Source of the DNA: Flavimobilis massiliensis
Lineage (GTDB): Bacteria; Actinomycetota; Actinomycetes; Actinomycetales; Cellulomonadaceae
Length of the DNA stretch: 64,000 nucleotides
Reading direction: 5' to 3'
Assembly (NCBI RefSeq): GCF_900240335.1
Contig: NZ_LT964979.1
Coordinates: 1,178,001 to 1,242,000 of the forward strand
Part shown: positions 51,002 to 60,087 of the stretch, piece after piece
How positions within the stretch are numbered: position 1 is the first letter of the stretch
How the letters are laid out: each line of letters begins with the position of its first letter
Program-made: the position numbers and the translations under genes
Notes under the pieces: model-generated
Told to the model about the DNA's origin: nothing
The model's database searches: none
Seen by the model: the letters and a program-made list of their open reading frames with translations, nothing else

Positions 51002-52549
51002 TCAGGCCTCCTTCTGGAACATGGCGAGCATGCGGCTCGCGACCGAGAACCCGCCGAAGATGTTGATCGACGCGAACGTCGCGGCGACGACCGCGAGGAT
51101 CGTCACGACGAGGTTGTCCGAGCCGATCTGCAGCAGCGAGCCGACGAGGATGATGCCGCTGATCGCGTTGGTCTGCGCCATGAGCGGGGTGTGCAGCGAG
51201 TGCGTGACACCCGTGACGACGTAGAAGCCGACGACGACGGCGAGCGCGAACACCGTGAGGTGCGACGCGAACGTCGCCGTCGAGAACGCGACGGCCGCGA
51301 CGACGAGCGCCGCGGTGATCGCGCCACCGATGAGCGTTCCCGTGGCCTTCTTCTTCGCAGGCTTCGCCGGGGCCTGCGCGATCGGCGCGGCCTCGGCAGG
51401 CGCCGCAGGTGCCGGAGCCGGCGCCGCGGACACCTGGACGGGCGGCGGGGGCCAGAGGATCTCCCCCGCCCGCGTCACCGTGATGCCTCGCTGCACGACG
51501 TCCTCGAGGTCGAGGACGAGCTCGCCATCCTTCGCGGGCGTGAGCAGCTTCATGAGGTTGACGATGTTCGTGCCGTAGAGCTGCGACGTGTGCTTGGGCA
51601 TGCGGCCCGGCAGGTCCGTGTACCCGATGATCGTCACACCGTTGTCGGTGACGATCTTCTCCCCCGGCATCGTGAGCTCGCAGTTGCCGCCGCCCGACGC
51701 TGCGAGGTCGACGACGACCGAGCCCGGCTTCATCGCCGCGACCATCTCGGCCGTGATGGTGATGGGTGCCTTGCCGCGGATGAGCGCGGTCGTCACGACG
51801 ACGTCGGCCGCCGCGGACTCCGCCGCGTACACGGCCGCGGTCGCGGCCTCCTGGTCCGCCGTGAGCTCCTTCGCGTAGCCGTCGGCGCTCTCCTGCGCGT
51901 CGGCCTCGACGCGCACGAACGTCGCGCCCATCGACTCGATCTGCTCGGCGACGTCCGCACGGACGTCGTACGCCCGCACCTCCGCGCCGAGCGAACCCGC
52001 CGCACCGAGCGCCGCAAGCCCCGCCACACCCGCGCCGATGACGAAGACGCGCGCCGGCGGCGTCGAGCCGGCAGCCGTCACCTGACCGCCGAACATCCCC
52101 GCGTACGACTCCGCGGCCTCGATGATCCCGCGGTAGCCCGAGACGTTCGACATCGTCGAGAGGACGTCGAGCGCTTGCGCACGCGAGATGCGCGGCACCG
52201 ACATGAGGTTGAGGGCCGTGACGCCGCGCTCGCGCAACGCCTCGACAAGCTCCGGCGTGTCATCCGGCGCGAGGCGCGCGACGAGCGTCGCACCCTCCGC
52301 GAGCCGCTCGACATCACCGGCTCCCGGGCCGTCGACCGTGATGACGACATCGGCGCTCCAGGCGCCCGCCGCGTCGACGACGGTCGCGCCCGCGGCCGTG
52401 TAGAGAGCGTCGGGGATGCTCGCGCCGGACCCGGCGCCCTCCTCGACGACGACCTCGTAACCCAGGTCGACGAGCTTGCCGACGGTCTGCGGCGTGGCCG
52501 CGACCAGTCGTTGGTCGGGTGCGGACTCCTTGGGGACTCCGATACGCAC
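51002..52549 (-). CDS. pntA: NAD(P) transhydrogenase subunit alpha (fused domains)
   Basis: 515 residues. The N-terminal NAD(H)-binding domain I (VRIGVPKESAPDQRLVAATP, GAGVAGLAALGAAGSLGAEV) is fused through a Pro/Ala linker (about 385-415) to three or four membrane helices (alpha-2 part). Some actinobacteria split these into PntAA and PntAB. GTG at 52549 with GGAG upstream. Confidence 0.94.
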   Translation of the reverse strand: MRIGVPKESAPDQRLVAATPQTVGKLVDLGYEVVVEEGAGSGASIPDALYTAAGATVVDAAGAWSADVVITVDGPGAGDVERLAEGATLVARLAPDDTPELVEALRERGVTALNLMSVPRISRAQALDVLSTMSNVSGYRGIIEAAESYAGMFGGQVTAAGSTPPARVFVIGAGVAGLAALGAAGSLGAEVRAYDVRADVAEQIESMGATFVRVEADAQESADGYAKELTADQEAATAAVYAAESAAADVVVTTALIRGKAPITITAEMVAAMKPGSVVVDLAASGGGNCELTMPGEKIVTDNGVTIIGYTDLPGRMPKHTSQLYGTNIVNLMKLLTPAKDGELVLDLEDVVQRGITVTRAGEILWPPPPVQVSAAPAPAPAAPAEAAPIAQAPAKPAKKKATGTLIGGAITAALVVAAVAFSTATFASHLTVFALAVVVGFYVVTGVTHSLHTPLMAQTNAISGIILVGSLLQIGSDNLVVTILAVVAATFASINIFGGFSVASRMLAMFQKEA

Positions 52550-52867
52550 GTGGTACTCCGCTCGGTGGGTCCGCGCCCGACGCGGCCCACGGGCCGGTGC
52601 CGGACCGCGGACGGTGGCGACGATCTGGACCACCCCGTCCGCGCCGGTCGGCCGCACGGGAAGGACCCTGGGCGCAGCGCCCGGTCAGAGCGTTGCGACA
52701 CCCCATGGATATCAGCGGATCGGCCGTGCTTATCGGGACCTCGGACCCGTCCCCGCAGGATTCCGCGGCTGCGCGTCCGCACCCGGGACAGCCCCGTCCC
52801 AAGGGGTGGACGACGGCGGCGCAGGACGGGCCTCCCGCGTGCCACGTTCACCCCTGCGGGAACGACA

Positions 52868-52895
52868 AAGGCCCGGAACTGACGTTCCGGGCCTT
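52868..52895 (-). terminator. Rho-independent terminator of the (now split) tRNA-Lys
   Basis: AAGGCCCGGAAC / GTTCCGGGCCTT, perfect 12-bp stem, 4-nt loop, followed on the minus strand by TTTGTCGTT. It lies directly downstream of the tRNA-Lys 3' fragment, so it is the host tRNA's own terminator left behind by prophage insertion. Confidence 0.85.
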
Positions 52896-52898
52896 CCG

Positions 52899-52935
52899 TG
52901 GTGCGCCATCAGGGACTCGAACCCCGAACCCGCTG
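52899..52935 (-). pseudogene. tRNA-Lys 3' fragment (prophage attachment site)
   Basis: On the minus strand the 3' end of tRNA-Lys runs from the anticodon-stem CAGCGGG through the T-arm (TTCGAGT) to ATGGCGC-A-CCA. The 5' half is missing; upstream sequence is unrelated. Displaced 3' tRNA ends are the usual trace of integration by a tyrosine recombinase; the intact tRNA is expected at the far end of the prophage, outside the window. Identification as Lys rests on recalled tRNA-Lys sequences. Confidence 0.8.
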
Positions 52936-53010
52936 GTTTGGTGGAAGCGCAGGCCAGGGAGCCACGGTCACCGTCCTGACGGCCGTTCTCGACGACGAGG
53001 ACGTGGCGGC

Positions 53011-53190
53011 ATGAGGGGGCACAAGGTCGTCACGATGGAGCGCGGCACGACCGATGAGGGCCGGCAGGGGTACGCGGCGCGATGCGAGACCTGCGGCACG
53101 CTGACGTTCGGCGGGGCCGAGTCGAGGACGGCGGCTCGTCGAGCGCTCGACGGCACGCACGAAGACGTCGTCGTCGAGCTAGAGGCGTGA
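53011..53190 (+). CDS. small phage protein with a CxxC motif
   Basis: 59 residues, with CETCGTLTFGG suggesting a single zinc knuckle half-site. Its stop overlaps the integrase GTG (GTGA), so it is co-translated with int. Position next to the integrase fits an excisionase or regulator, but no HTH is visible and I do not recognise a family. Confidence 0.55.
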   Translation: MRGHKVVTMERGTTDEGRQGYAARCETCGTLTFGGAESRTAARRALDGTHEDVVVELEA

Positions 53191-54080
53191 GCCTGGACAC
53201 CTCGCGTCGGGCTCGAGGCCTGCGCAAGGTCGAGGGTCCCAGCGCCGAGGGCGCGGTCGTCCGCACGCTCACTGGCATGGACTGGACGACCCACCTCGGC
53301 GCGTGGACCGCGGCGATGCGCGCGGCTGACCTGCGTGAGCAGACGATCGAGCTGCGGCTCTACCAGATACGTCGAGCGGCGCGCGAGGTGCGCGTGCCGC
53401 TCGAGCGCGTGACGACCGAACACCTCGAGGCGTGGCTCGCGGCGCACGCCTGGTCGCGCGCGTCTCGCAGGTCGTACCGGGCCGCGCTGCGCGCGTGGTT
53501 CGCCTGGACGACGAGGACCGGGCGCACCACGAGCGACCCCGCACGCGACCTGCCCTCACCCGGCCTCGAGGCACCTGCGCCGCGCCCGACGCCTGAGGCG
53601 GCCTACCGGCGCGCGATCATGACGGCCGACGAGCGCACGCGGCTCATGGTGCGCCTCGCGGCGGACCTCGGGCTGCGTCGGGGCGAGGTCGCCGCGGTCC
53701 ACGCGCACGACGTCGTCGAGGACCTCATGGGCTACTCGCTCGTCGTGCACGGCAAGGGCGGGCGACGGCGCGTCGTGCCGCTGCCCGACGACCTCGCGCG
53801 CCAGGTGCTCGCGCGCGCCCGCGGCGGCTTCGCGTTCCCTGGCGCCGTCGACGGGCACCTCTCGGCACGATGGGTCGGGCGGCTCGTCGGCGACCTCCTG
53901 CCGGAGGGCGTGACGATGCACTCGCTGCGGCATCGGTTCGCGACGCGCGTCTACGCGGTCGACCAGGACCTGCTCTCGACGCAGCAGCTTCTCGGGCACG
54001 CGAGCCCGGTGACGACGCAGGCCTACGTCCAGGTGCCCGACGAGGCGCGACGTCGGCTCGTCCTCGCGATCGCGTCGTGA
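53187..54080 (+). CDS. int: tyrosine recombinase / phage integrase
   Basis: 297 residues. N-terminal core-binding SAM-like domain (about 30-125, MDWTTHLGAWTAAMR and on), then the catalytic domain: Arg in LGLRRGEV, His-x-x-Arg in HSLRHRFATR, His in LLGHAS and the Tyr nucleophile in TTQAYVQV. GTG start overlapping the upstream small gene. It should integrate at tRNA-Lys, whose 3' fragment lies 250 bp away. Confidence 0.93.
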   Translation: MSLDTSRRARGLRKVEGPSAEGAVVRTLTGMDWTTHLGAWTAAMRAADLREQTIELRLYQIRRAAREVRVPLERVTTEHLEAWLAAHAWSRASRRSYRAALRAWFAWTTRTGRTTSDPARDLPSPGLEAPAPRPTPEAAYRRAIMTADERTRLMVRLAADLGLRRGEVAAVHAHDVVEDLMGYSLVVHGKGGRRRVVPLPDDLARQVLARARGGFAFPGAVDGHLSARWVGRLVGDLLPEGVTMHSLRHRFATRVYAVDQDLLSTQQLLGHASPVTTQAYVQVPDEARRRLVLAIAS

Positions 54081-54096
54081 GGACGAGCCGACTGGC

Positions 54097-54327
54097 CTAG
54101 AGGACGCCGAGCGATCCCAGGGTGGCGAGCGCCGAGACTACGAGCGCCGTGACGGCCGTCCACGGCACGCGCCGAGCGGTGACTTCCTCCTTGAACGCCT
54201 CGAACTCGCGGCGGGTGACGACGCCAGTGTCGAGCTTCTCGAGGATCGACTTCTGAGAGTCCTCGAGTCGGGCCATGCCGCGCGCGAGCTCGCCGAGCGT
54301 GATCGTCATCGTCGTCTCAGGGGCCAT
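54097..54327 (-). CDS. small phage membrane protein (holin accessory, XhlA-like)
   Basis: 76 residues: an amphipathic/coiled segment (LARGMARLEDSQKSILEKLD) followed by one C-terminal membrane helix (VPWTAVTALVVSALATLGSL). This layout is that of haemolysin XhlA-type lysis proteins. Last gene of the lysis cassette; overlaps the holin gene (TGATG). Confidence 0.65.
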   Translation of the reverse strand: MAPETTMTITLGELARGMARLEDSQKSILEKLDTGVVTRREFEAFKEEVTARRVPWTAVTALVVSALATLGSLGVL

Positions 54328-54524
54328 CAGCCGACGTCCTCACCCTCGGGTGCGGGCGTGACGTTGCCGGCGGCCAGGCCGAGACCGAGCATGCCGCCGA
54401 TCTTGATGATGGTCTCGACGGTGAAGCCACCCTCCATGACCGTCGCGACGGCGAGCGCCGCGATGAGACCGAGGTAGACCCACTTGCGGGCCGGGGCTGG
54501 GAGAGCGTCTCGGATACTGTTCAC
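54327..54524 (-). CDS. putative holin
   Basis: 65 residues from GTG at 54524, which overlaps the endolysin stop (GTGA) and has GAAGGGA upstream. Two hydrophobic segments (about 14-32 and 36-52), a short charged tail (PEGEDVG). Size and place right after the endolysin gene fit a class II holin. Confidence 0.7.
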   Translation of the reverse strand: MNSIRDALPAPARKWVYLGLIAALAVATVMEGGFTVETIIKIGGMLGLGLAAGNVTPAPEGEDVG

Positions 54525-55150
54525 TTCTTGCGTCCCTTCTTGAGGTGGTCGGTGTGGTACCAGGTGCCGTAGCGGGTGCGGATCCACGGTCCCTGGCGGC
54601 GCGTGGCGTAGATCTCGAAGCCACGGGCACGGCGGTGGACGATCTTGGAGCTCGTCGAGGGGCCGGCACGGCCGAGGAGGTTGACACCTCGCGGGGTGTC
54701 GACGGTGTACCAGCCGGGATCCTTGTAGGGGCCGACGCCGAGGTCGACGCCGGCTGCCTCGAGCAGCGGCACCGGGTCCACGGCGACGCCGTTGCGGCGC
54801 ACCTCGAGGTGCAGGTGCGGGCCGGTGACGAACCCGCTAGCGCCCATGAGGCCGATACGCTGCCCGCGCTTGACCCGCTGCCCAACCTTGACGTCGCGAC
54901 GGGACAGGTGCAGGTAGCGGGTCTCGAGCGAGCCGGACGTGACGAAGATGCGCTGGAGCCTCCCGTAGGTCGCGCTCAGGGTCTCCGAGCGCGTCACGGT
55001 GCCGGCGTGCACGGCGACGACGGGCGTGCCGGTGGCGTTGGCGACGTCGGCGCCCTCGTGCGGCTGGACCTTGCCCGTGACGGGGTGCTTGCGGCGGGGG
55101 TTGAAGGCCGAGGAGATGCGACCCTTGGCGGGGTTGGTGTAGGTGGTCAT
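54521..55150 (-). CDS. phage endolysin, M23 peptidase with SH3-like tail
   Basis: 209 residues. The M23 LytM-type domain (about 5-130) has zinc ligands in PHEGADVA and PHLHLEV. A C-terminal SH3-like wall-binding region (about 140-205, YTVDTPRGVNLLGRAGPS) follows. No signal peptide, so it needs the adjacent holin for export. Cleaves peptidoglycan cross-bridges at lysis. Confidence 0.9.
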   Translation of the reverse strand: MTTYTNPAKGRISSAFNPRRKHPVTGKVQPHEGADVANATGTPVVAVHAGTVTRSETLSATYGRLQRIFVTSGSLETRYLHLSRRDVKVGQRVKRGQRIGLMGASGFVTGPHLHLEVRRNGVAVDPVPLLEAAGVDLGVGPYKDPGWYTVDTPRGVNLLGRAGPSTSSKIVHRRARGFEIYATRRQGPWIRTRYGTWYHTDHLKKGRKK

Positions 55151-55151
55151 G

Positions 55152-55568
55152 TCAGGACCCGACCACGTAGGTGACCGACGCGGCCCACTGGGATGCCGTC
55201 ACGGAGGTGGGATTCCAGACGGTGACCGACCCGAAGCGGTCTACCGCCATTGAGCCCACGCCGTTGGTGAGCCACCGAAGTTCGGCCAAGCCGAAGGTGT
55301 CTTCCGCAGGGCGAAGCCACCCAGGAATGACGTTGCTCGGTCCGACGATGGGGCGGCCTGCTGGGGGGATCGCAATGGTCCCCGTCGCCCACACGGTGAC
55401 GACCATGCCAGCGCGACGAATCCTGATTCTCACGTCGGCGGCATTCACGAGGTCCACAGGGCCGTCGATGAACGGGTCTCCCGAGGACGGGACGTGGTTG
55501 ACGAGGTTGCTGTTGACGTCGGCCGCGCTCAATGGCGCGCCGGCGGCGAAGGTCTTGGACAAGGTCAT
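55152..55568 (-). CDS. phage tail-tip / fibre-associated protein
   Basis: 138 residues. It opens with MTLSKTFAAGAPLSAADVN, a motif seen at the start of many actinophage minor tail or fibre proteins. The rest is beta-rich with WxxSVTYVVGS at the end. Start overlaps the upstream stop (TGATG). Host-binding role inferred. Confidence 0.65.
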   Translation of the reverse strand: MTLSKTFAAGAPLSAADVNSNLVNHVPSSGDPFIDGPVDLVNAADVRIRIRRAGMVVTVWATGTIAIPPAGRPIVGPSNVIPGWLRPAEDTFGLAELRWLTNGVGSMAVDRFGSVTVWNPTSVTASQWAASVTYVVGS

Positions 55569-57127
55569 CAGTGATACTCCTCCAGTGGAATCAGGTCGAG
55601 GGTGACCATGTGACGTGACGCCGTGATCTCGTGCGTGATCGCGGCCAGGGTGTGTGTCGTCGTGGTGCCCAGACGGCGGACGGCGACCTTGTCGGCCACC
55701 TCCAGGCCGGACAGGCGAGAGAGGTCCTCGGCGGCGTTCCAGCGGACGGACGTCGGGGAGAGCGTGGGGCGACCCGTCAGGACGCGGCGCGCCAGGTCGC
55801 GAGCGTCGAGATCCGATGCCGTGAAGGTCTCGCGGGTCGTGGACGAACCTCCCCACGTCGACGCTGCGTCGGGGTCGCTGTAGCCGTAGCTGCGGTCGGC
55901 GGCCGCGGGGACACCGGCGTCGTCGAAGCCTCGCTGGGCCGAGTCGATACGCACGTCGACGATCGTGTCGGCCGTGCTATAGCCACGTTCGATGTCGACG
56001 TAGTGCAGCTCGCCACTGAGTGAGGTCGAGGCCTCGTCGGTGAAGATGTGCCGGGTGGGCCACGACTCGTTGAAGCTGAGCCACCACACGGTGCCGGCAG
56101 CGTTGACGAGCCAGCGCAGGCCCGGCGCTGTCGCGCAGGTGCGGTGCAAGTGATTCGTCAGGGACGACTCATAGACCGTTGAGGTGCAGGCGTAGGTTGG
56201 GCCGTCCCACTCGTCGAGGTACAGAGCGAGAAGGTGGACTGCGGCGGCCGGACCGCGCAGGGTGAGGACCGCCGTCGTCGCCTGGGCGATGAACGTCAGA
56301 GACTCCGGGGAAGAGGTCGGCTGGGGGTTGTCGACGCCGTACCTGAGCTGGGTCCCGATCGTCTGGACGGTGATGACGTACATGCGGCCGGGCACAAGGC
56401 CTGTCAGGGTGCGCGAGGCCGTGCCGTCCTGGTCGAGCGTGAAGCGCGGACGTCCCTCGGGGGATGTGTCGACCGTGCCGTTCGTTGCCGTCCATCGGGC
56501 GGTCTCGTCGGAGGCTGCTCCATCCCAGTGGAGCGCCCGATGGACCTGTGGTGCGGGAAGGTCGAGGTACCAGAGGTCGTAGGACGGGTCCTCGATGACC
56601 AGCCACGGCGGCGCAGAGGCGATGAGCCGCTTGAGGCGGTCGGGGATGGACTCGACGGCCTGGCCGTCGTCGACGATCGCGCCGTAGCGTGTCACGGCCG
56701 CCAGGTCGGCGACGGCGTCGGCGGCGGAGAAGTTCGTCTGCGTGTGCCAGGTGCCGGCGTCGTCACGGAACTCGGAAACCCTCAGCGCGGTGACGCGACC
56801 GGTGAAGAGCGGCGCGTCATAGCCGCCGAGCTTGAGGGCCAGGCGCACGCGCTGGCCGGGGCGGACGGTGTCGGGTGCGACGTCGAGGAGAGTTGCGTTC
56901 AGGGTGCCGACCTCGATGCGCAGGGCGCCTCCCTCGCCCTGGCCGCCGCGACGGCACGAGATGGTGCCCGTGACGTCGCACAGGGCGTCGACGTCGACGT
57001 ACCCGGAGCCGGCCGCGAGGACGTCGGGACCGTCGAGCGTCGACGATCCCAGGATGATCGCGCCGGGTGCGGGCTGCTCGAGCAGGAGGGCCAGGTGCTC
57101 GGCGGTGGGCCGCTCAGTGATGGTCAT
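55568..57127 (-). CDS. phage minor tail protein
   Basis: 519 residues. N-terminal region with a Dit/Tal-like beta domain (GQRVRLALKLGGYDAPLFTGRVTAL, about 90-115), a central carbohydrate-binding-like section and a C-terminal part ending RHMVTLDLIPLEEYH, typical of baseplate hub proteins. Located directly after the tape measure gene with ATGA overlap, the usual place of the distal tail protein. Confidence 0.72.
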   Translation of the reverse strand: MTITERPTAEHLALLLEQPAPGAIILGSSTLDGPDVLAAGSGYVDVDALCDVTGTISCRRGGQGEGGALRIEVGTLNATLLDVAPDTVRPGQRVRLALKLGGYDAPLFTGRVTALRVSEFRDDAGTWHTQTNFSAADAVADLAAVTRYGAIVDDGQAVESIPDRLKRLIASAPPWLVIEDPSYDLWYLDLPAPQVHRALHWDGAASDETARWTATNGTVDTSPEGRPRFTLDQDGTASRTLTGLVPGRMYVITVQTIGTQLRYGVDNPQPTSSPESLTFIAQATTAVLTLRGPAAAVHLLALYLDEWDGPTYACTSTVYESSLTNHLHRTCATAPGLRWLVNAAGTVWWLSFNESWPTRHIFTDEASTSLSGELHYVDIERGYSTADTIVDVRIDSAQRGFDDAGVPAAADRSYGYSDPDAASTWGGSSTTRETFTASDLDARDLARRVLTGRPTLSPTSVRWNAAEDLSRLSGLEVADKVAVRRLGTTTTHTLAAITHEITASRHMVTLDLIPLEEYH

Positions 57128-60081
57128 CGGATTCCGTTCATGCGGTAGAAGGAGCGCAGAGCGCCGTCGACCTGGCGGCCGATCTCGACGGGGTCGCCCA
57201 CGCCGGCGTTGACGTTGATCGTGACGTTGGCGACGTCATTGCGGGCGAGGGTGCCGGGGCCGTTGAGATTGAGGCTCTTCGGCGTCGAGACCGTCGGGTC
57301 GACGTCGAAAGACGCCTCGCGGGAGACGTCGGCGGCGAGCCTGCGCATGGCTGTGGTCGCGACGGCTTCCTTGGCCTTGATGCCCTTGGCGAGGCCTGCG
57401 GGGATCCACGCGGCGAGGGACGCCATGACGCGCGAGGGGCTCTTGATGCCGAGCTCCTTGCGGATCCAGGTGGCCAGGTTGCGTGCGAGCTTGCGTGCGG
57501 CGGCTTCGGTCTTCTTGGCGTTCTTCTCCAGGCCCTTGACGAGGCCCTCCTGGGCCTGGATGCCGACGTCGAACATCGACGACGCGACCTGGTTGCCCGC
57601 GGACTTCGACCACGCCTCCAGGCCCGCCCAGTCGTTCGAGAGTGCCTTGATCTCGGTCTTGGATCCCTTGAGGATCGCGTCGGCGACCTCGACGCCGTCC
57701 TCGGGGCCGAGTCCGGCGATGTGCTCGACGAGGCTGGCGGGCAGGCCGGCGTTGCGCAGCTTGCCGAGTCGCTCGGCGAGGGCCTTGAACTTGCTCACGA
57801 GGCCCTGGACGTAGCCTCGGACGTTCTTGATGGTCGTCTTGCCCTTGAGGGTGTTGCCCTCGTCGTCGCGCGCGATGACGTCGGAGAGGTTGACCTGGCC
57901 CATGAGCGAGGATGCGACCTGGTCGCGCATGGCGCGCTTGTCGGCCTTCATCGTCGCGAGCTTCTCTTGGGCGCTCTTGAGCTTCGAGGCGGCCTTCTCG
58001 GCGTTCTTCCAGGCTGTGTCGAGGGCCTTGCCCTGCGCCTTGACGTAGGTGACGAGGGAGGACTTCTTGGCGTCCGAGAGACCCTTGGTGTCGCGGATCT
58101 TGGCGACGATCTTCTCGATGGACGACTTGACCTTGTCGCGGTTGTCGTCGAGGCCGTTGACGAGGCCCTGGATGATGTTGACGCCGTAGCCGTGGAAGAC
58201 CTTCGACGGGCTGTGGATGCCGAGAGCCTTCTTGACGGCCGACTTCATGGGGCCAGGGACCTTGTCGACGATCCACGAGCCGATGTTGCCTGCGACGGAG
58301 AGAACGCCATTCTTCAGGCCGTTGATGACGTTCTTGCCGGCGTCGAGGAGCCAGGTGCCTGCATTGGAGAAGGTGTCCTTGATCGCGCCGGGGCGTTCCT
58401 TCAGCCACGACGTGACCTTCGTCCAGGCGTCGGTGAAGCCGGACTTGAGGCCGTTGAAGGTGTTCTTGCCGGCGGTCTTCAGCCACTCGCCGGCGTTGGA
58501 GAAGGTGTCCTTGATCTTGCCGGGTCGTTCCTTGATCCACGTCCAGACCGTCGACCACGTCTCGGTCGCGCCGTTCTTGAGGCCGGTGAAGATGTTCTTG
58601 CCGGCGGTCTTCAGCCACGAGATCGCGTTGTCGAAGTAGCCCTTGATCTTGCCGGGGATGCCGGAGAAGAAGCCGGTGATCTTTCCCCAGTTGGTGGTGA
58701 TGAGTCCGATGGGTGTGTAGGACCAGACCTTCTTGACGAAGTCCCACGTCTTCTGGAGCGCGGACTTCACAGCCTCCCAGCCCTTGGAGAACGCGGACTT
58801 GATCGTCTCCCACCCCTTGGAGAGAGCTGCGGTGAACCCGGCCCAGACCTTCTTGCCGGTCTCGGTCTTGGTGAAGAAGAAGACCAGGCCCGCCACGAGA
58901 CCCGCAATGGCCAGGACGATGATGCCGATGGGGTTGGCGGCGAGAACGGCGTTGAAGGCGGTCTGGACGGCTGTGCCGACCAGGACGGCGGCCTTCCAGA
59001 CCGCGAGAGCAGTCGTCCAGGCATTCCACGCCAGCACCATCGTGCCGACGGCGACGCCGAGCGCCAGGAGCCAGTCCTTGTTGTCCTTGGCCCAGGTGCC
59101 GAGGTTCTTCAGCACCTCGACGACCTTCTGGATGAGGTCCCACGCGCCCTGGAGGGCGGTGGACAGACCCGAGGAGATCTTCTCGGCGAGGGCCTTGATC
59201 TTGTCTTCGTTGTCCTTGAACCATCCGGCGAGGCTCTTGATCGCCGGGGTGACCTTCTCGTCGACGAACCGCTGGAGTCCCTCCATGGCGGGGTCGAGGC
59301 GGTCGGAGACCCAGGTGGTGACCTTGGTCATGACGGGCAGGAGCTTCGTGCCGAGCGTGGCCTTGACGTTCTCGAACTTGGCCTTGAGCCGCTCCTGCTG
59401 GCCTGCGAGGGTGTTGGCCTCGCGGGCGAACGCGCCTTGGGCGTCGGCGGACTGCTCGAGGATGAGGGCCTGCGTGGCGACGGCCTTCTCCTGCTTCGTG
59501 AGCTCCTTGACGCTCTTCTTGCCGGAGTCGGCCAGAGCGCGCGCCTGAATGTCAGCCTGGGACAGGGAGACGCCGTAGCGGCGCAGCGGCTCGAACTCGC
59601 CGCGCAGCGCGCTCGCCATGGCGTTGGCCGAGTCGGTGACGGTGCCGCCGAACGTCGCGGCGAGGTCGGCGCTGGTCTTGATGAGGCCGTTGGTCTTGCC
59701 TGCGAGTTCGTCCATCGGCGTGCCGCTGTTCTTCAGCGTCGTGCCGATGATCGCGGCGAGCTCGTTGTAGGCGTTCTTGGACAGGCCGACGTCGCCGGCT
59801 GCCTTCGTCGCCCAGGTGTGGATCTTGCCGGACTGGTCCTTGAAGATCGCGTCGACACCGCCGATGGACTGCTCGAGCGACGACGCGGCGTCGACGGAGA
59901 CCTTCGCCAGGCCGCCGAGCGCGGCGCCGCCTGCGAGCGTGACGACGCCGAGCGCCTTGGCGGTCTTCTTCGCCATGCCGCCGAGCTTGTTGAGGCCGGT
60001 GGCGTCGCCGAAGTTGCGCATGGCCGAGGAGAACTTCTTGGTGTCCGCCAGGACGGAGATGGTGATGGTCTGCCCGGCCAT
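57124..60081 (-). CDS. phage tail tape measure protein
   Basis: 985 residues; its length sets tail length (roughly 150 nm by the usual scale). N-terminal TMP domain (SAMRNFGDATGLNKLGGMAKK, ASSLEQSIGGVDAIFKDQ), a hydrophobic stretch (about 360-410), then tandem 44-residue repeats (KERPGKIKDTFSNAG and relatives) and a helical C-terminus. Confidence 0.92.
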   Translation of the reverse strand: MAGQTITISVLADTKKFSSAMRNFGDATGLNKLGGMAKKTAKALGVVTLAGGAALGGLAKVSVDAASSLEQSIGGVDAIFKDQSGKIHTWATKAAGDVGLSKNAYNELAAIIGTTLKNSGTPMDELAGKTNGLIKTSADLAATFGGTVTDSANAMASALRGEFEPLRRYGVSLSQADIQARALADSGKKSVKELTKQEKAVATQALILEQSADAQGAFAREANTLAGQQERLKAKFENVKATLGTKLLPVMTKVTTWVSDRLDPAMEGLQRFVDEKVTPAIKSLAGWFKDNEDKIKALAEKISSGLSTALQGAWDLIQKVVEVLKNLGTWAKDNKDWLLALGVAVGTMVLAWNAWTTALAVWKAAVLVGTAVQTAFNAVLAANPIGIIVLAIAGLVAGLVFFFTKTETGKKVWAGFTAALSKGWETIKSAFSKGWEAVKSALQKTWDFVKKVWSYTPIGLITTNWGKITGFFSGIPGKIKGYFDNAISWLKTAGKNIFTGLKNGATETWSTVWTWIKERPGKIKDTFSNAGEWLKTAGKNTFNGLKSGFTDAWTKVTSWLKERPGAIKDTFSNAGTWLLDAGKNVINGLKNGVLSVAGNIGSWIVDKVPGPMKSAVKKALGIHSPSKVFHGYGVNIIQGLVNGLDDNRDKVKSSIEKIVAKIRDTKGLSDAKKSSLVTYVKAQGKALDTAWKNAEKAASKLKSAQEKLATMKADKRAMRDQVASSLMGQVNLSDVIARDDEGNTLKGKTTIKNVRGYVQGLVSKFKALAERLGKLRNAGLPASLVEHIAGLGPEDGVEVADAILKGSKTEIKALSNDWAGLEAWSKSAGNQVASSMFDVGIQAQEGLVKGLEKNAKKTEAAARKLARNLATWIRKELGIKSPSRVMASLAAWIPAGLAKGIKAKEAVATTAMRRLAADVSREASFDVDPTVSTPKSLNLNGPGTLARNDVANVTINVNAGVGDPVEIGRQVDGALRSFYRMNGIR
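58310..58640 (-). repeat. 132-bp coding tandem repeat in the tape measure gene
   Basis: Two full 44-residue units (KN-F-GLK-G--T-W then KERPG-IKDTFSNAG-WL--AG) plus a partial third. Such repeats change tape measure length and so tail length. Confidence 0.75.
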
Positions 60082-60087
60082 GCGTGC

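Noticed and set aside
52519..53010. Extended ORF upstream of the small CxxC protein across the attachment site
   Set aside because: It would cross the tRNA-Lys fragment and terminator and has no plausible start; only the 59-residue ATG product is supported.
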